A DNA stretch of 64,000 nt from an uncultured Persicobacter sp. (lineage in GTDB: Bacteria; Bacteroidota; Bacteroidia; Cytophagales; Cyclobacteriaceae). Position numbers and translations under genes: made by a program. The stretch covers positions 1 to 64,000 of the forward strand of contig CANMKE010000011.1 in assembly GCA_947498325.1 (NCBI GenBank), read 5' to 3'. This document shows positions 1-10,700 of this stretch, piece after piece. Numbering within the stretch: the first letter of the stretch is position 1; every line of letters begins with the position of its first letter. The notes beneath the pieces are model-generated. The model searched no databases, was not told the DNA's origin, and worked only from the letters and a program-made list of their open reading frames with translations.

Positions 1-324
1 GCCGAAGTTTTAACAGGTGAGCAAATTAGTTGAAGCGGCGCTCGACCAAATGAATCTGTATTTTATCGTTCAAAATATACCATCATACAAACCTGTCGCG
101 AGACTCCGTCTCGTGACCAACTGCTCGGCGGAGTGATCCCGACGGACAATTTATATTAATCCAAAAAATCATCACCACAATTCAACTTGGCACCTAAAAG
201 AACAGGTGCTACGGCAGTTTTTTCTATCGTCCGACAATTTTCTGCAAATATTTCGACTACTTGCAGCTTCCATCGATTCGCTGAGAGGTCAGCAGGGAGG
301 AAAAAGCAGCGTAGCGGACAAGCC
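1..324. other. 5' non-coding stretch with a short hairpin
   Basis: No convincing gene is visible before the truncated pseudouridine synthase. The clearest structure is a near-perfect inverted repeat at 96-104 and 108-116 (TCGCGAGAC, 3-base loop, GTCTCGTGA, one mismatch). It is followed by a GC-richer stretch that differs from the AT-rich surroundings. There is no T-run after the hairpin, so it is unlikely to be an intrinsic terminator. It may be the edge of a dispersed repeat, but no second copy occurs in this window. An in-frame TTG at 187 would extend the next gene upstream, but the encoded residues do not resemble the family. Confidence 0.4.
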
Positions 325-1056
325 ATGATCGAACAATATCTTTTCAGTTTTCAGCAGGACATTTCAGAAATCACGATGCCCGAAGGGTTGAACAACCCTT
401 TTGAAACCCAAATCCCCGAGATAGGCCTTGTGGCCGTTCGTGAAGTTCAGGATTTTATTGGTCAGTCTGCCGCAGGCTGGGGTTATGATTTTACCGAAAG
501 AAAAGGAAAGATGTTCGGCGTACTGGTAGTGCAGTTGCCACAGGGGGGCTATGCTTATTTAATGACAGTGTCTGGGGTGCTTGGCCACGATCAATCGGTG
601 CCGTGTTTTGTGCCCTCGGTTTTCGATGATTCCCCCGATCAGTCTTTTGTCGGGGAGGGTATGCGGGCATTAAGTGCCCTTGGGTTGGAAATTCAATCGG
701 CAGAGGATCAGGCCACCATTCAGCAATTAAAAGCCACCCGCAAACAAAAGTCTTTTCTACTTCAGCAGCGGATTTTCAGTCAATATCAATTCCTCAATCA
801 AAAGGCAGAAAGAAAAAATGTCTTGGATATTTTTCGGGATTTCAATTGTAGCAGTCCGCCAGCAGCGGCAGGCGACTGTGCGGCTCCAAAGTTATTGCAT
901 TTTGCTTTCAAACATTCCCTCAAGCCTATCGCTATTGCCGAGTTTTGGTGGGGGAATACGCCAAAAGGAGCCGAAAAGCAACATGGCCATTTTTATCCTG
1001 CATGCCAAAGCCGCTGCCTTCCTATCTTACAATTTATGTTAGCTGTCGAAAATTAA
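325..1056 (+). pseudogene. Truncated RluA-family pseudouridine synthase (N-terminal extension only)
   Basis: The 243 codons from ATG 325 resemble the long N-terminal extension that Bacteroidota RluA-type RNA pseudouridine synthases carry before the catalytic domain. Recognisable blocks are the PPAAAGDCAAPKLL segment, the AEFWWG motif and the HGHFYPAC...C cysteine segment near the end. The reading frame stops about where the extension should lead into the catalytic domain, after the residues FMLAVEN. No RluA catalytic block, such as the conserved HRLDxxTSG region, occurs in any frame downstream. The usual family length with this extension is roughly 500 residues or more, so about half is missing. 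I therefore call it a gene remnant rather than an active enzyme. The ATG at 325 is preferred over an in-frame TTG at 187 because similarity begins only there. A separate function for the isolated extension cannot be excluded. Confidence 0.65.
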
Positions 1057-1512
1057 GGGCTTCCTGCCCATTTACATCGGTGTGTTCGTTGTTTTTTCAT
1101 TTTAACACCTGCATTTTCATCGATCAGCGAGCCGTAATAAATTTAAATATTCAAATATCACTGATTTGGGTAGGCGAAAAGTATCCCAAAACGATTCAAA
1201 TTATATCCTATAAAAATCATACTCGATCGATTGAATAGTTTTTGATGTTATAAAATAGTTAAATTTGATTAAATTTAATCTTAGTATACGGTCGAAATAG
1301 GTTGCCCGAGTAAATATTATATTGGATAGATTATATTTTTATCCAGTTGATTAATTTTTAGGTCAGTAAAAAGTTAATATTAAATACGATTAGTGCAATA
1401 AATATCAATTTGGCATTCATTTATATTAATTGATATGGGAATAATAATTCACTACCGCCAAAACACCTTGTTTAAACTTGAATTGCCTCGTTCTGATTAT
1501 CATTTTATTAAA

Positions 1513-1530
1513 TAATGATAATGGTCATTA
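1513..1530. promoter_or_regulatory. Palindromic candidate operator upstream of the yceI-like gene
   Basis: TAATGA, six bases, TCATTA forms a perfect 6-bp inverted repeat ending about 10 bases upstream of the promoter -33 element. The left half with its spacer contains TGATAAT, the half-site of the classic Fur box, but the right half matches poorly. A second AT-rich TGATTAT/ATTTTAT segment lies just upstream. It is a plausible repressor or activator site, with the regulator unknown. Confidence 0.35.
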
Positions 1531-1540
1531 AAGTATACTG

Positions 1541-1571
1541 TTGTTCGTTTCCTTTTCATCTTGTATGTTTG
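1541..1571 (+). promoter_or_regulatory. Bacteroidota-type promoter for the yceI-like gene
   Basis: TTG at 1541-1543, a 20-base spacer, and TATGTTTG at 1564-1571 match the TTG/TAnnTTTG consensus used by the Bacteroidota primary sigma factor. The predicted transcription start would lie about 25-30 bases before the ATG at 1605. Confidence 0.5.
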
Positions 1572-1604
1572 AAACATAATCATTGAGAACAACAATTGAG
1601 AAAC

Positions 1605-2150
1605 ATGAATTTTAAGATCAACAAACAATTATTCGTATTTGCCTTAATTGCACTTTTATCAGTTTCAAAAGCGTGGGCAACGGAATACGAAATTATCATC
1701 AAAGGCGTGAGCAACGTTCACGACTGGGAATGTAAGGTAGAAAAGGCCGATGTGAACATTGATGTTCAGGCTTCAAATGGTTCAATTGAAGCCCTGAATG
1801 GCGCCACATTGACCGTTCCTGTGAAGTCCATTAAATCTGGAAAGAGCGGGATGGACAAAAACATTTACAAGGCATTGAAGGAAAGCAAACATGCTGAAAT
1901 TGCTTTTGAAATGAAAAATGTAAAATCTGTTGATGGTAAAACAATCACAGTGCAAGGCGATTTGCGTATCGCAGGAGTTACAAATGCGGTGGATTTGAAT
2001 GCCGAACTCGTAACCATTGACGGTAAAAATGCCATTAAAGGTCAGCAGGTCATTTCTATGAAAGATTATGAAGTGGAGGCCCCAACAGCCATGTTCGGCG
2101 CCATTACCACTGAAGACGAAGTTACCGTGGAATACACGATCTATTTATAA
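1605..2150 (+). CDS. YceI-family periplasmic lipid-binding protein
   Basis: A secreted protein of 181 residues with an N-terminal signal peptide (KINKQLFVFALIALL, cleavage near AWA-TEY) followed by one YceI domain. Visible family features are the NVHDWECKV start of the domain, the TVPVKSIKSGKSGMDKNIY segment and the TVQGDLRIAGVTN strand pair. YceI proteins fold as a lipocalin-like barrel that binds isoprenoid lipids or amphiphiles in the periplasm. The physiological ligand differs between relatives and cannot be read from the sequence. I chose ATG 1605 over an in-frame TTG at 1596 because ATG is immediately followed by the signal peptide. The next gene, an outer-membrane porin-like protein, begins 76 bases downstream with no clear terminator between, so the two may be co-transcribed. 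Confidence 0.85.
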   Translation: MNFKINKQLFVFALIALLSVSKAWATEYEIIIKGVSNVHDWECKVEKADVNIDVQASNGSIEALNGATLTVPVKSIKSGKSGMDKNIYKALKESKHAEIAFEMKNVKSVDGKTITVQGDLRIAGVTNAVDLNAELVTIDGKNAIKGQQVISMKDYEVEAPTAMFGAITTEDEVTVEYTIYL

Positions 2151-2226
2151 GCGTAACTGCATATTTTATTTACTCAACCTACTTTAGATTCTGCGGTAAA
2201 AACCAGAAATCTATTACAAAATTTTT

Positions 2227-3558
2227 ATGATGAATTTTAATTCTACAATCAAGGCATTCGGAGCAAGTGCATTGATGCTATTGGGAGCGAGTGCTTTCGC
2301 ACAGGAAACAACAGAAGATCCATTTGGTAACTTTCGTACCAATGATAAAAACGGTATCAATGTATTTGAGCCAGAAAAAGTAGACGTACAAGAATTTAAG
2401 GGACCAAAAGTCCGTGTTGGTGGTAACTTCAACATGATGTTCCAGGGCATGAATCAGTCCAACTTTTATAACGGACAGCAAGGAGTAGAGGGCATGCCTG
2501 CACAGTATTCTTTAACTCCACTGGGTCAGGATTTCAACTTGCCTCAGGCCAACTTCAACATTGATGTTGCTTTTGCACCAGGTGTAACGATGAAGTTGGA
2601 AACTTACCTTTCTACTCGTCACCACGTAGAAGCCAACGTTAAGGGTGGTTATTTGCAATTGGATGCCGTGCCATTTTTCAACTCGGCTTTCCTTGATGGC
2701 ATCATGGAAAACGTAACATTGAAAGCGGGTTTGATGGAAATTAACTATGGTGATTCTCACTTCCGTCGTTCTGATGGTGGTAATGCAATCTACAACCCAT
2801 TTGTTGCTAACTACATGATGGACGCCTTCACAACAGAGTTGGCTTTCGAGGCATTGTATCGCCATGAGAGCGGAATGTTGGGAATGTTAGGACTTTCGAA
2901 TGGTAAATTGAACCAGTCTACAATGGTTGTGGAAGGTGCCGCACCTTCACTTTATGGTAAATTAGGTTTCGACAAACAATTGAGCGATGACTTCAGATTC
3001 CGTCTTACAGGGTCGGCTTACCACTCATTTGGTGATGCGCGTTCATTCTTGTATTCAGGTGACCGTGCGGGATCTCGTTACTATAATGTAATGTCATTCT
3101 ATGATGAAGAAGGAAACGTAGTTTCTGGTGGTGACTGGTCAAGTCGTATTAACTCTACATTCAACAGAGTAACTGCTTTCCAGTTTGCAACTTTCATGAA
3201 ATATAAAGGACTTGAATTATTCAGTACTTACGACAACCAACACGATTCAGCAGAAGATGGTGTAGGATCGTTGAGCCAGTTTGCTGCTGATTTGCTTTAC
3301 CGTTTCGGAAGCAGCGAAGAGTTTTATGTAGGTGCGCGTTATAATTCTGTATTCGGTACTTATACTGACGAAGAAGGTATTGCTGATATTAATGTAAACC
3401 GTTTCGCTTTAGGTGGTGGTTGGTTCATGACCAAAAACATCTTGGTAAAAGCAGAGTATGTTAACCAAAATTACAACCAAGGATATGAGCAATTGGGGAA
3501 TCAGTTCCGTGATGCAAATTTCAATGGTGTAAATGTTGAAGCGGTGATCGCTTTCTAA
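2227..3558 (+). CDS. Outer-membrane porin-like beta-barrel protein
   Basis: The 443-residue product has a signal peptide (residues 1-25, ending ASAFA-Q). The mature protein is rich in alternating aromatic and polar residues and glycine, typical of outer-membrane barrels. It ends in a strand with terminal phenylalanine (EAVIAF), the usual barrel-insertion signal. Segments such as KLETYLSTRHH, VKGGYLQLDA and LKAGLMEINYGDSHFRRSDGG recall the phosphate-selective or alginate-type porins of Bacteroidota, but I cannot assign a substrate. Codon use is strongly biased toward AT-ending and preferred codons, as in highly expressed genes, in contrast to the protease gene downstream. It follows the yceI-like gene and is closed by a strong terminator, so it is probably the last gene of a two-gene unit. 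Confidence 0.75.
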   Translation: MMNFNSTIKAFGASALMLLGASAFAQETTEDPFGNFRTNDKNGINVFEPEKVDVQEFKGPKVRVGGNFNMMFQGMNQSNFYNGQQGVEGMPAQYSLTPLGQDFNLPQANFNIDVAFAPGVTMKLETYLSTRHHVEANVKGGYLQLDAVPFFNSAFLDGIMENVTLKAGLMEINYGDSHFRRSDGGNAIYNPFVANYMMDAFTTELAFEALYRHESGMLGMLGLSNGKLNQSTMVVEGAAPSLYGKLGFDKQLSDDFRFRLTGSAYHSFGDARSFLYSGDRAGSRYYNVMSFYDEEGNVVSGGDWSSRINSTFNRVTAFQFATFMKYKGLELFSTYDNQHDSAEDGVGSLSQFAADLLYRFGSSEEFYVGARYNSVFGTYTDEEGIADINVNRFALGGGWFMTKNILVKAEYVNQNYNQGYEQLGNQFRDANFNGVNVEAVIAF

Positions 3559-3583
3559 GAATTGTTCACAGTTGATTATATTA

Positions 3584-3616
3584 AAGTCGATGAATTTATT
3601 CATCGGCTTTTTTTTT
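3584..3616 (+). terminator. Rho-independent terminator after the porin gene
   Basis: An 11-bp stem (AAGTCGATGAA pairing with TTCATCGGCTT, one G-U pair) with a 4-base loop is followed directly by a run of T residues, 26 bases after the stop codon. Confidence 0.85.
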
Positions 3617-3893
3617 GCCTATGCGGCCATAGCTGATAAAATGACACCAATTAAATAGTGATGACAGCATTTTTAGGAGGGTTTGTTGAAGTAAAAAATC
3701 AAAGTATAAACAGTATACTTTAGTGGGTTATTGCAGAACTTTTTGCTCTATATCTGATATAAAATATAATGCTAACAATTGTACGCTTCACCTGTGTGCA
3801 GCCATATTCCCCCTCCCCAAAAAAAATTCATTAATTCAGGCAGATACACAATTCAGTTTACAATGCCGTGAGGTTGAGTGCGCTATCTTGTAG

Positions 3894-4083
3894 GGGGCTG
3901 TTGCATAACCCAAATTGTAATTTGCATCACCAAATAATATTCGGTTTTGGTAGGATCAGACGCATGTGCCTGACCTAAATAGTTATTTTATAGGATTTTT
4001 CCAAGCAAACACGTGGGTTCGCCCGTACCTAACAGAATATAATTTTGTCAGGTAGCGCCAAATTAGGGTTATGCAACAGCCCC
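3894..4083. mobile_element. MITE-like element with perfect 18-bp terminal inverted repeats
   Basis: GGGGCTGTTGCATAACCC at 3894-3911 is repeated as its exact reverse complement at 4066-4083, and similarity continues a few bases inward (AAATT against TAATT). The 190-bp element has no ORF. Its interior holds an imperfect hairpin around 3950-3975. The ends resemble terminal repeats of DDE insertion sequences, so it is probably a non-autonomous derivative mobilised in trans. No convincing target-site duplication is visible. A related but degenerate terminal repeat bounds the element at 52434-52655. Confidence 0.75.
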
Positions 4084-4729
4084 AACATAAACCAGATCTT
4101 TCAGTTTCCCCATCGGATTTCTTCCAACCGTCATTTGAGCCATAATGAATGATGCCTTTACGGGCATTTTAAATTTCGTTCTGTGCCCCCTCAAATTCCT
4201 TCCCTTAAAAATATTGCGGATACACTTGAGTGCGGCTGCTCATCACTATCGCTGAAGTATCCTATAAATTTGATGTTATGAAACATTAGGGCAGATCTTT
4301 CCAAGATTAATATTATTTATCAAAGGTAATGAAAAGCCAATATGCTTAATGCCAACTTTTGACGATTGAATATCCCGAATCGGTTTTTGTTTTCGTTTAG
4401 GGACTTTTTTAGATATTTGATGTAAAGTAAAATATAAGACCTTTTTTAATGTTTTCTAATGCTGCTATTTATTAATCGCTCAATTTAATTTTTTTGTACC
4501 CTATTTTCAGTGGGTGTTAAAATCAGCTTAATCTGTTCGAGATGGGCGTTGTTATAAAAAAACGTATATAGTCAAAAGCTGTTATATAATTTTTTACGCT
4601 AATTTTTAATGCTTTTTTGTTGTCGTGTTTATTACAAAATTGAACATGTAAATCACTGAATAAGCGCATTATAATGATTGTTTTGGCAATATTTTTATTC
4701 ATGCTCTTATTCAGCTGTTCAATTTAATA

Positions 4730-7700
4730 ATGCTTAACATGCCAAAATTATTACAAATGTTACTGGGGTTACTGCTACTTGTAAATAGCAGTAGCTATGC
4801 CCAGAAAAGTCAGTACGTTGATGGGCGTTTGCAAGGGGTTGTTCACCTGAAATTCAAGGAAGGGCAAGCGCCAGCATCAACAGTCGTCAGTGTAGCGCGC
4901 GGAGCTGAACTTAAAATCGGGGAAGCATCTTTTGATGCCCTCAGTGCCCAGTTTGGGGCGTATCAGCTGGAGCCTATCTTCAGGGCCACCAAAAAAAATG
5001 CGCACAAATTACAGCGGCATGGCCTTGACCGCTGGTTCAAATTACGGATAGATGCATCTTCGGATTTAGGCCTCGCACTTCGTCAGTTTGAAGCTCTCGA
5101 GATGGTCGCTGTTGCTGAGGCTTCCCTGGCCGTTGTGCGGGAGCAGGGGACTTTCAGAAAAGCAGACCCACGTCAGGTCAGCAGAAAAAGAAGAAAACAA
5201 ATGCCCATGAATGATCCGCTTCTGGCTGATCAGTGGCATTATCATAATGATGGTACGGTGAGCGAAAATGCGCTTGCGGGTTCTGATGTAAACCTTTTTA
5301 AAGCCTGGGAAATAGAAACCGGAACCAAAGACATCATTGTCTCCATTCACGATGAAGGGATGGACGTCAATCATGAAGATTTAAAGGCGGCGATGTGGGT
5401 GAACCCCGGCGAGTCTGAAGATGGAGAAGATACCGACGACAATGGCTATGTGGATGATATTCACGGTTTTAATTTTGCCAAATGGGTAGGGGAGATTGAT
5501 CCAGACCTGCACGGGACGCACGTTGGAGGCACCGTTGCGGCGGTGAACAACAACGGCATTGGTGTTGCGGGAGTTGCGGGTGGAAACGATGGACAGGGAG
5601 GAGCACGCCTGATGTCGCTGCAAATTCTGGGAGCTGAAACCACTGCGGAACGCATTGCGGAATCCTATATCTATGCGGCTGATAATGGGGCGGTGATCTC
5701 TCAGAACTCCTGGGGATATTCACAGCCCGATATTTTTGAGCAGGTGGTGATCGATGCCATTGATTATTTTATTGTTGAGGCAGGCGATTATGCCGGCAGT
5801 CCCATGAAAGGTGGAATCGTTATTTTTGCTTCCGGGAATTTAAGTTCACAGGAAACCAAATGGTACCCGAGTGCCTACGAGCCGGTGGTTGCGGTAAGTG
5901 CGATTGGTACGGATTTCAAACGGGCACGTTATTCTAATTTTGCCAGCTGGATGGACATCTCAGCGCCCGGTGGTGATGGTCCCGTGGAAGGGCCGGAGGA
6001 GGTGCTTTCTACCTTGCCCAACAATGAGTATGGTTATTTTGCCGGAACCTCCATGGCTTGTCCACATGTGTCGGGCATTGCGGCCCTCGTACTTTCCCGT
6101 GAAGAATACCGCGGCAGGACAGCCGACGATTTGAAGCGTCACCTTTTGCTTTCTGTCAAGAACATCGACCAGTACAATCCGGAGGAAGTTGGCCTTTTGG
6201 GAACGGGGTATATTGATGCCGCCATGGCGGTGGAACCTTTCCCTTCGGAAAAGCCACAACCGGTCAAAAAACTTCGTGAGCGTGGTGCATCGCATGATTT
6301 TGTCGCCCTGAGCTGGGAGGTTGCCACGGCCGGAGACCAAGAAGATACCGCACCTGTGGAGTATGCCATTCACTTTAAAACGGCCAACAAAGAGGATGTT
6401 TACCAACTGAAAAGTGAGGCGACGGTCGGGACCCTTTATAATATCGATTTGCCGGGGCTGGCCATGAATACCACTTATGAAATTTGGGTGGAAGCAATCA
6501 ACCGATGGGGAGTGAGCTCCGAAAAAAGTGAGGTGATCACCGCCCATACCAACGCAGGGCCCAAAGCGGTTGTTCGACGGAATTCGATGAATGCCGACGA
6601 GACCGTTCAGCGCATTGATCTCGACAAAGATGATTTGAGTCTGCCCTATTTTGAAATCAGCAATGAAGGGGAAGGCTTACTACGCTGGAATGTTTCCATG
6701 CTGGGCAATAACGATGGCTCGGGTTCATTAACCGACGATGAAATCAAGGAGTTGGCTCCCTCTATTGCTCCATTTGGGTCTGAAGCGAAAAAGGCCTCAG
6801 CTGCCGAGCTGGTGATTCAGGAGCGGGAAACTCCCGAAGATCACGACGACCGATTCACGGTACTGGAGGACCTGGATTTTCCGGAGCTAAAAAATGAGCA
6901 CATCGAACTGTACAAGCCTTTTCCCAACTACTATATGGCCGTTGGCGATGCCGATAAGCGCGTTACCACCAGTATGGCACAGGGCTACAGGATCAATCCC
7001 GACTACCATCAGCCGTTTGTGATTAAAGATTTATACACTGCCGTGGCCTATGCCCCAATTTTCGGGCAACTGACCGTAGAATTATTCATCGGGCCGGAGC
7101 TGGCAACGGCAAAAAAAGTCATGGAAGGCAAAGCCGGCGCCGTTATTATGCCCGATTCCCCACTTGAGGATATGGAGGTTCAGAAATACACCACCGTGCA
7201 ATTTTCGCCCAATTCCAAAGTGGCCATTCAGCCGGGGGAAATGTTCTGGGTGGTCTGGCATGTTCCTTCAGGTGGCGGAAATACTTTTCCATTTTATTTG
7301 ACCGAAGGCTATCAGGAAAGCTTTTCGGAACGGGCAAAAATGAGTTTCGACTGGGGGCAAAGCTGGGAGACTGTTCCCGAACTGCTCAACGCCACCGGCC
7401 ACAGTCAGTACCCGACAGCGGTGCCAGACATGTGGATTGTCGGCGGAGACGACCTTGATCTTTATTATAATTCCTTCGATTTCATTATCCCGCAAAAGAA
7501 AAAAGGAGAGCTGAAGGCCGGGGAATCTGAAAAAGTATTTTACAATTATCATCTGGACAGCCTTCGTCCAATGGGGCGCTCCAACCGTCCTTTTGATCAG
7601 AGCTTCTTTATCAATGAAGTGGAGCAGGAGGTCTTGCCGTTGGTTCAGAGTATAGAATATGATCCTGATGGGAAGTTTGACATCAGCCTGCCGAGCTTGT

Positions 7701-10700
7701 CCATTGACCTGGGGAACCTCGTTGTTGGCGAAACCTCTTCCAAGCTCTTCGAAATCATTAACAATGGCTATGGCAACTGGCAGCTGAAAAATAATGGGGT
7801 GATCTTTTCCGATGCCGAAAATTTCGGTCGGCCATCGGCGGGGGCATTCACCATCCCTGCACGTCACAGCCTGAAGCACAGATTTAGCTTTTCGCCAAAA
7901 TCCGCAGGCCAACACCGCACGCAGGTAACGATGGTAGAGTCGCGCACGGGGCAGGAAATAACTTTTGAATTGACCGGTTCGGCCAAAGAATCTGGCAGGT
8001 TAACGGTGGAGGATACCGAAGGGGAAGCAGCCATTTACCTGTTCGACAGCCTTGATGTGAATGACGATCTTCAGCGTGGTTCCTTTGTCATAAAAAATGA
8101 CGGCGGAAAGGATGCCGCTTCTTTGCAGTATGTTATCGGAGGGTATTCCGAGCAGGAAATTCCCGGTCACAGCCTTGTGAACAGTTATGGCTATGATTAC
8201 CTGACCCACAACAATGATTTTGAGCCTTCAGCACCCAATGCGCGATATGATTTTAACAGCGACTGGAACGAAGGGGTGATGGAATCAGGGGTGGATATTA
8301 CCGATTCCCTGAAGTTTTTCCGTACCCGCGATGTGCAGGTACCGATCGGTTTCTCTTTCGATTATTTTGGCTTTGAGAACGATTCTATTTATATCAGTGA
8401 TTACGGAACGTTGGCTTTTGACCCCTTTACCTTCCATGCGACGCCAATTTTCCAGCGTGGACAGATGCCTGCCAATGGGTATATCTCTGCAATCTTTTCC
8501 AAGCTGAATTTTTCCCGTGGCGGAAAAGTACATTATATGCATGCTCAGGGAAAATTTGTGGTACAGTACACCAATGTGGCGCTGAACATCAATGCCTACA
8601 ACCAGATGCTCTGGACTTTCCAGATTGTTTTGCATGACAATGGCAATATCGATATTCTGTATAAAGAAGTGCCGGAGCGCGGACCGGTTTTCTACAATAT
8701 GTATGTGGCCTTCGAGAACCGCGGACAAACCGATGGGATACTGTTCAACGCCTGGCAACATGCGGGCAATGAGGGTTCTGTAATTCCGGAGGTGAAGGAC
8801 AAGTCGGCTGTTAAGCTGATCAGCCCGGGACGAAAACTCATCAACAGCCTGTCAAGAACAGAGGGTTATATTCAGCCTGGGGAATCGCATCAGATTGATT
8901 TTGAGATCGATCCGAAACAGTGGTACGAGAACGATTTCTCACAGGTGTTGCAGATTATTTCCAATGATACCCATGAGGACAGCCATCCGGTGGCCAATGT
9001 GAACATCAACATGAACATTACCTCCGGAGGAGAAATATCTCTGCAATTTCCGCACGACAGCCTGCGCTTTACCAATGTGATTGCCGGCGAAAGACGGAAT
9101 CAGGTGATTGCGGTAGTGAATGACGGCACCAAAGTGGTTACGCTGGAGTCCATTGAGAACAGCAAGCCCGAGGAGATCAATATCATTCCGCCATCAGATA
9201 ATGACCGCAAGCTGTACCCCGGCCAGATCATGAGTATTCCGGTATCGCTGAACAGCGAGCAGGAAAACGATGAGATCACGGGCACGATAACCCTTACTTT
9301 TGAAGATATGGACAGCAGTCAGGCCGTTTATATCTCCGGAAATGTACTGCCGGCACCGGGCATCGACTGGAAATACGAGGACCCTCAGCTAAATGTCAGG
9401 GCGGGTGGAAACCCCGTGCATCATCCTTTTCAGGTCGAAAATGACGGCCTGTCGGACCTGGAAATTTCCTTTACCACCAGCAACTGGTTTAACACCAATC
9501 AGCTCAGTGGCTTCGATACGCAGGAGCAACAATACCGTTACCTGACCTTCTCTTCTGAGGACGAGGAAAGCGGTGTAAATTATACCTGGCGGGACCTGTC
9601 GATAGATCCCGACGCCCAGGCGCTTGATGTGCTGTACATGATGAAAAATCCTTATGAGAAGGTGAGCCTGCCTTTCGACTTTGAATTTTACGGTAAAACT
9701 TATAAGGAGATGCTGGTGACTGACCTGGGTTTTATCACCTTCGATCTTGACTCCAAAGGCGATTGGCATCCGACATTTTATACCGAAATTCCGAGTGAAG
9801 ATGCGCCGGTACACAACATGATTGCGCCACTGTGGAGTCCGGTGATGGCCAACAAGGCCGAGTACAAAGATGCCGGCGTGTATTATAAGGCCACCGAAGA
9901 AATGGCTGTGGTACAGTGGCACCGTTTTTCGGATGCTTTTGGAATGAGCCATATGCTTTCTTTCCAGTTGATTTTGTATCCGGATGGAGGGTTCCAGTTT
10001 CAGTACAACCGTTTGGCTGAGAGTGAAAATGATGATGACAATCAGGCGGGAGATGATGAGGACATGTACCTGCATGACCTGTTCGCCTCTATCGGATTTA
10101 TGCATGAAGATGGCAAGCAGGGAGAGCAGGTAGCCATTAACGAGGCCTTTTTGAAACATGCCCTTGCCCTGTATTTCACGCAGGAAGAGGTGTTCACCAT
10201 CCCTGCCGGAGCCGTTGCCGATTTTAATATTGAAGTTAATCCACGGCATTTGACCGAAGGCATTTATGCACAGGATTTCTCGGTGCACACCAATATTCCT
10301 GCACAGGAGGTGGTGTCAGACCTGTTGACTGTCAGTGTAAAAGGGGAGGCGGAAGGCCATTACGAAAAAGAATTGCCGCTGGGTCATTATATCAATATTC
10401 AGACCCCTCCGGCAAACAGTACCCTTTGGGCACCACGCCAGACCATCAGCTATTTCTTCAGTAATGTGGGGACGGGGCCTTTGCGGATTACAGATGCCCA
10501 TCTTGAAAAGTGGGACCAGTACGATCCCATATATTCCGATCCGTTCACAGGTACAACCTATGAGTTTGTCTTTGGGGTTGAAGTGGATGACGGTGGCCCC
10601 TGGGGTGGGGATTTTATCAGCCTGAGACCCGGGGAGGCCAATTTTGAACTCGCTTCCGGCGAGCAGGAGGAATTTAAATTTCAGCTGAATATGAAGTGGA

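Larger units (their letters stand above)
1057..1604. other. AT-rich intergenic region upstream of the yceI-like gene
   Basis: This stretch of about 550 bases between the truncated synthase and the YceI-family gene is strongly AT-rich, with no supportable ORF. It holds no remnant of the missing RluA catalytic domain. Near its 3' end are a palindromic TAATGA-N6-TCATTA site (1513-1530) and a Bacteroidota-type promoter (1541-1571), annotated separately. Confidence 0.6.
3559..4729. other. Long non-coding region between the porin and the protease operon
   Basis: About 1.2 kb without a supportable gene. It contains the porin terminator (3584-3616) and a MITE-like element (3894-4083), annotated separately. 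The remainder (4084-4729) is AT-rich, with scattered T-runs and no open frame longer than a few dozen codons. A TAAATTTG at 4265-4272 resembles a -7 element but has no TTG at the right distance and no gene nearby. The promoter of the protease gene must lie in the last few hundred bases, but I could not place it with confidence. Confidence 0.6.

Noticed and set aside
96-116. Hairpin as an intrinsic terminator
   Set aside because: The stem is good but no T-tract follows on either strand.
9389-10288. Open frame of 299 codons on the minus strand inside the protease gene
   Set aside because: Antisense shadow of the S8 protease reading frame, with no family resemblance.
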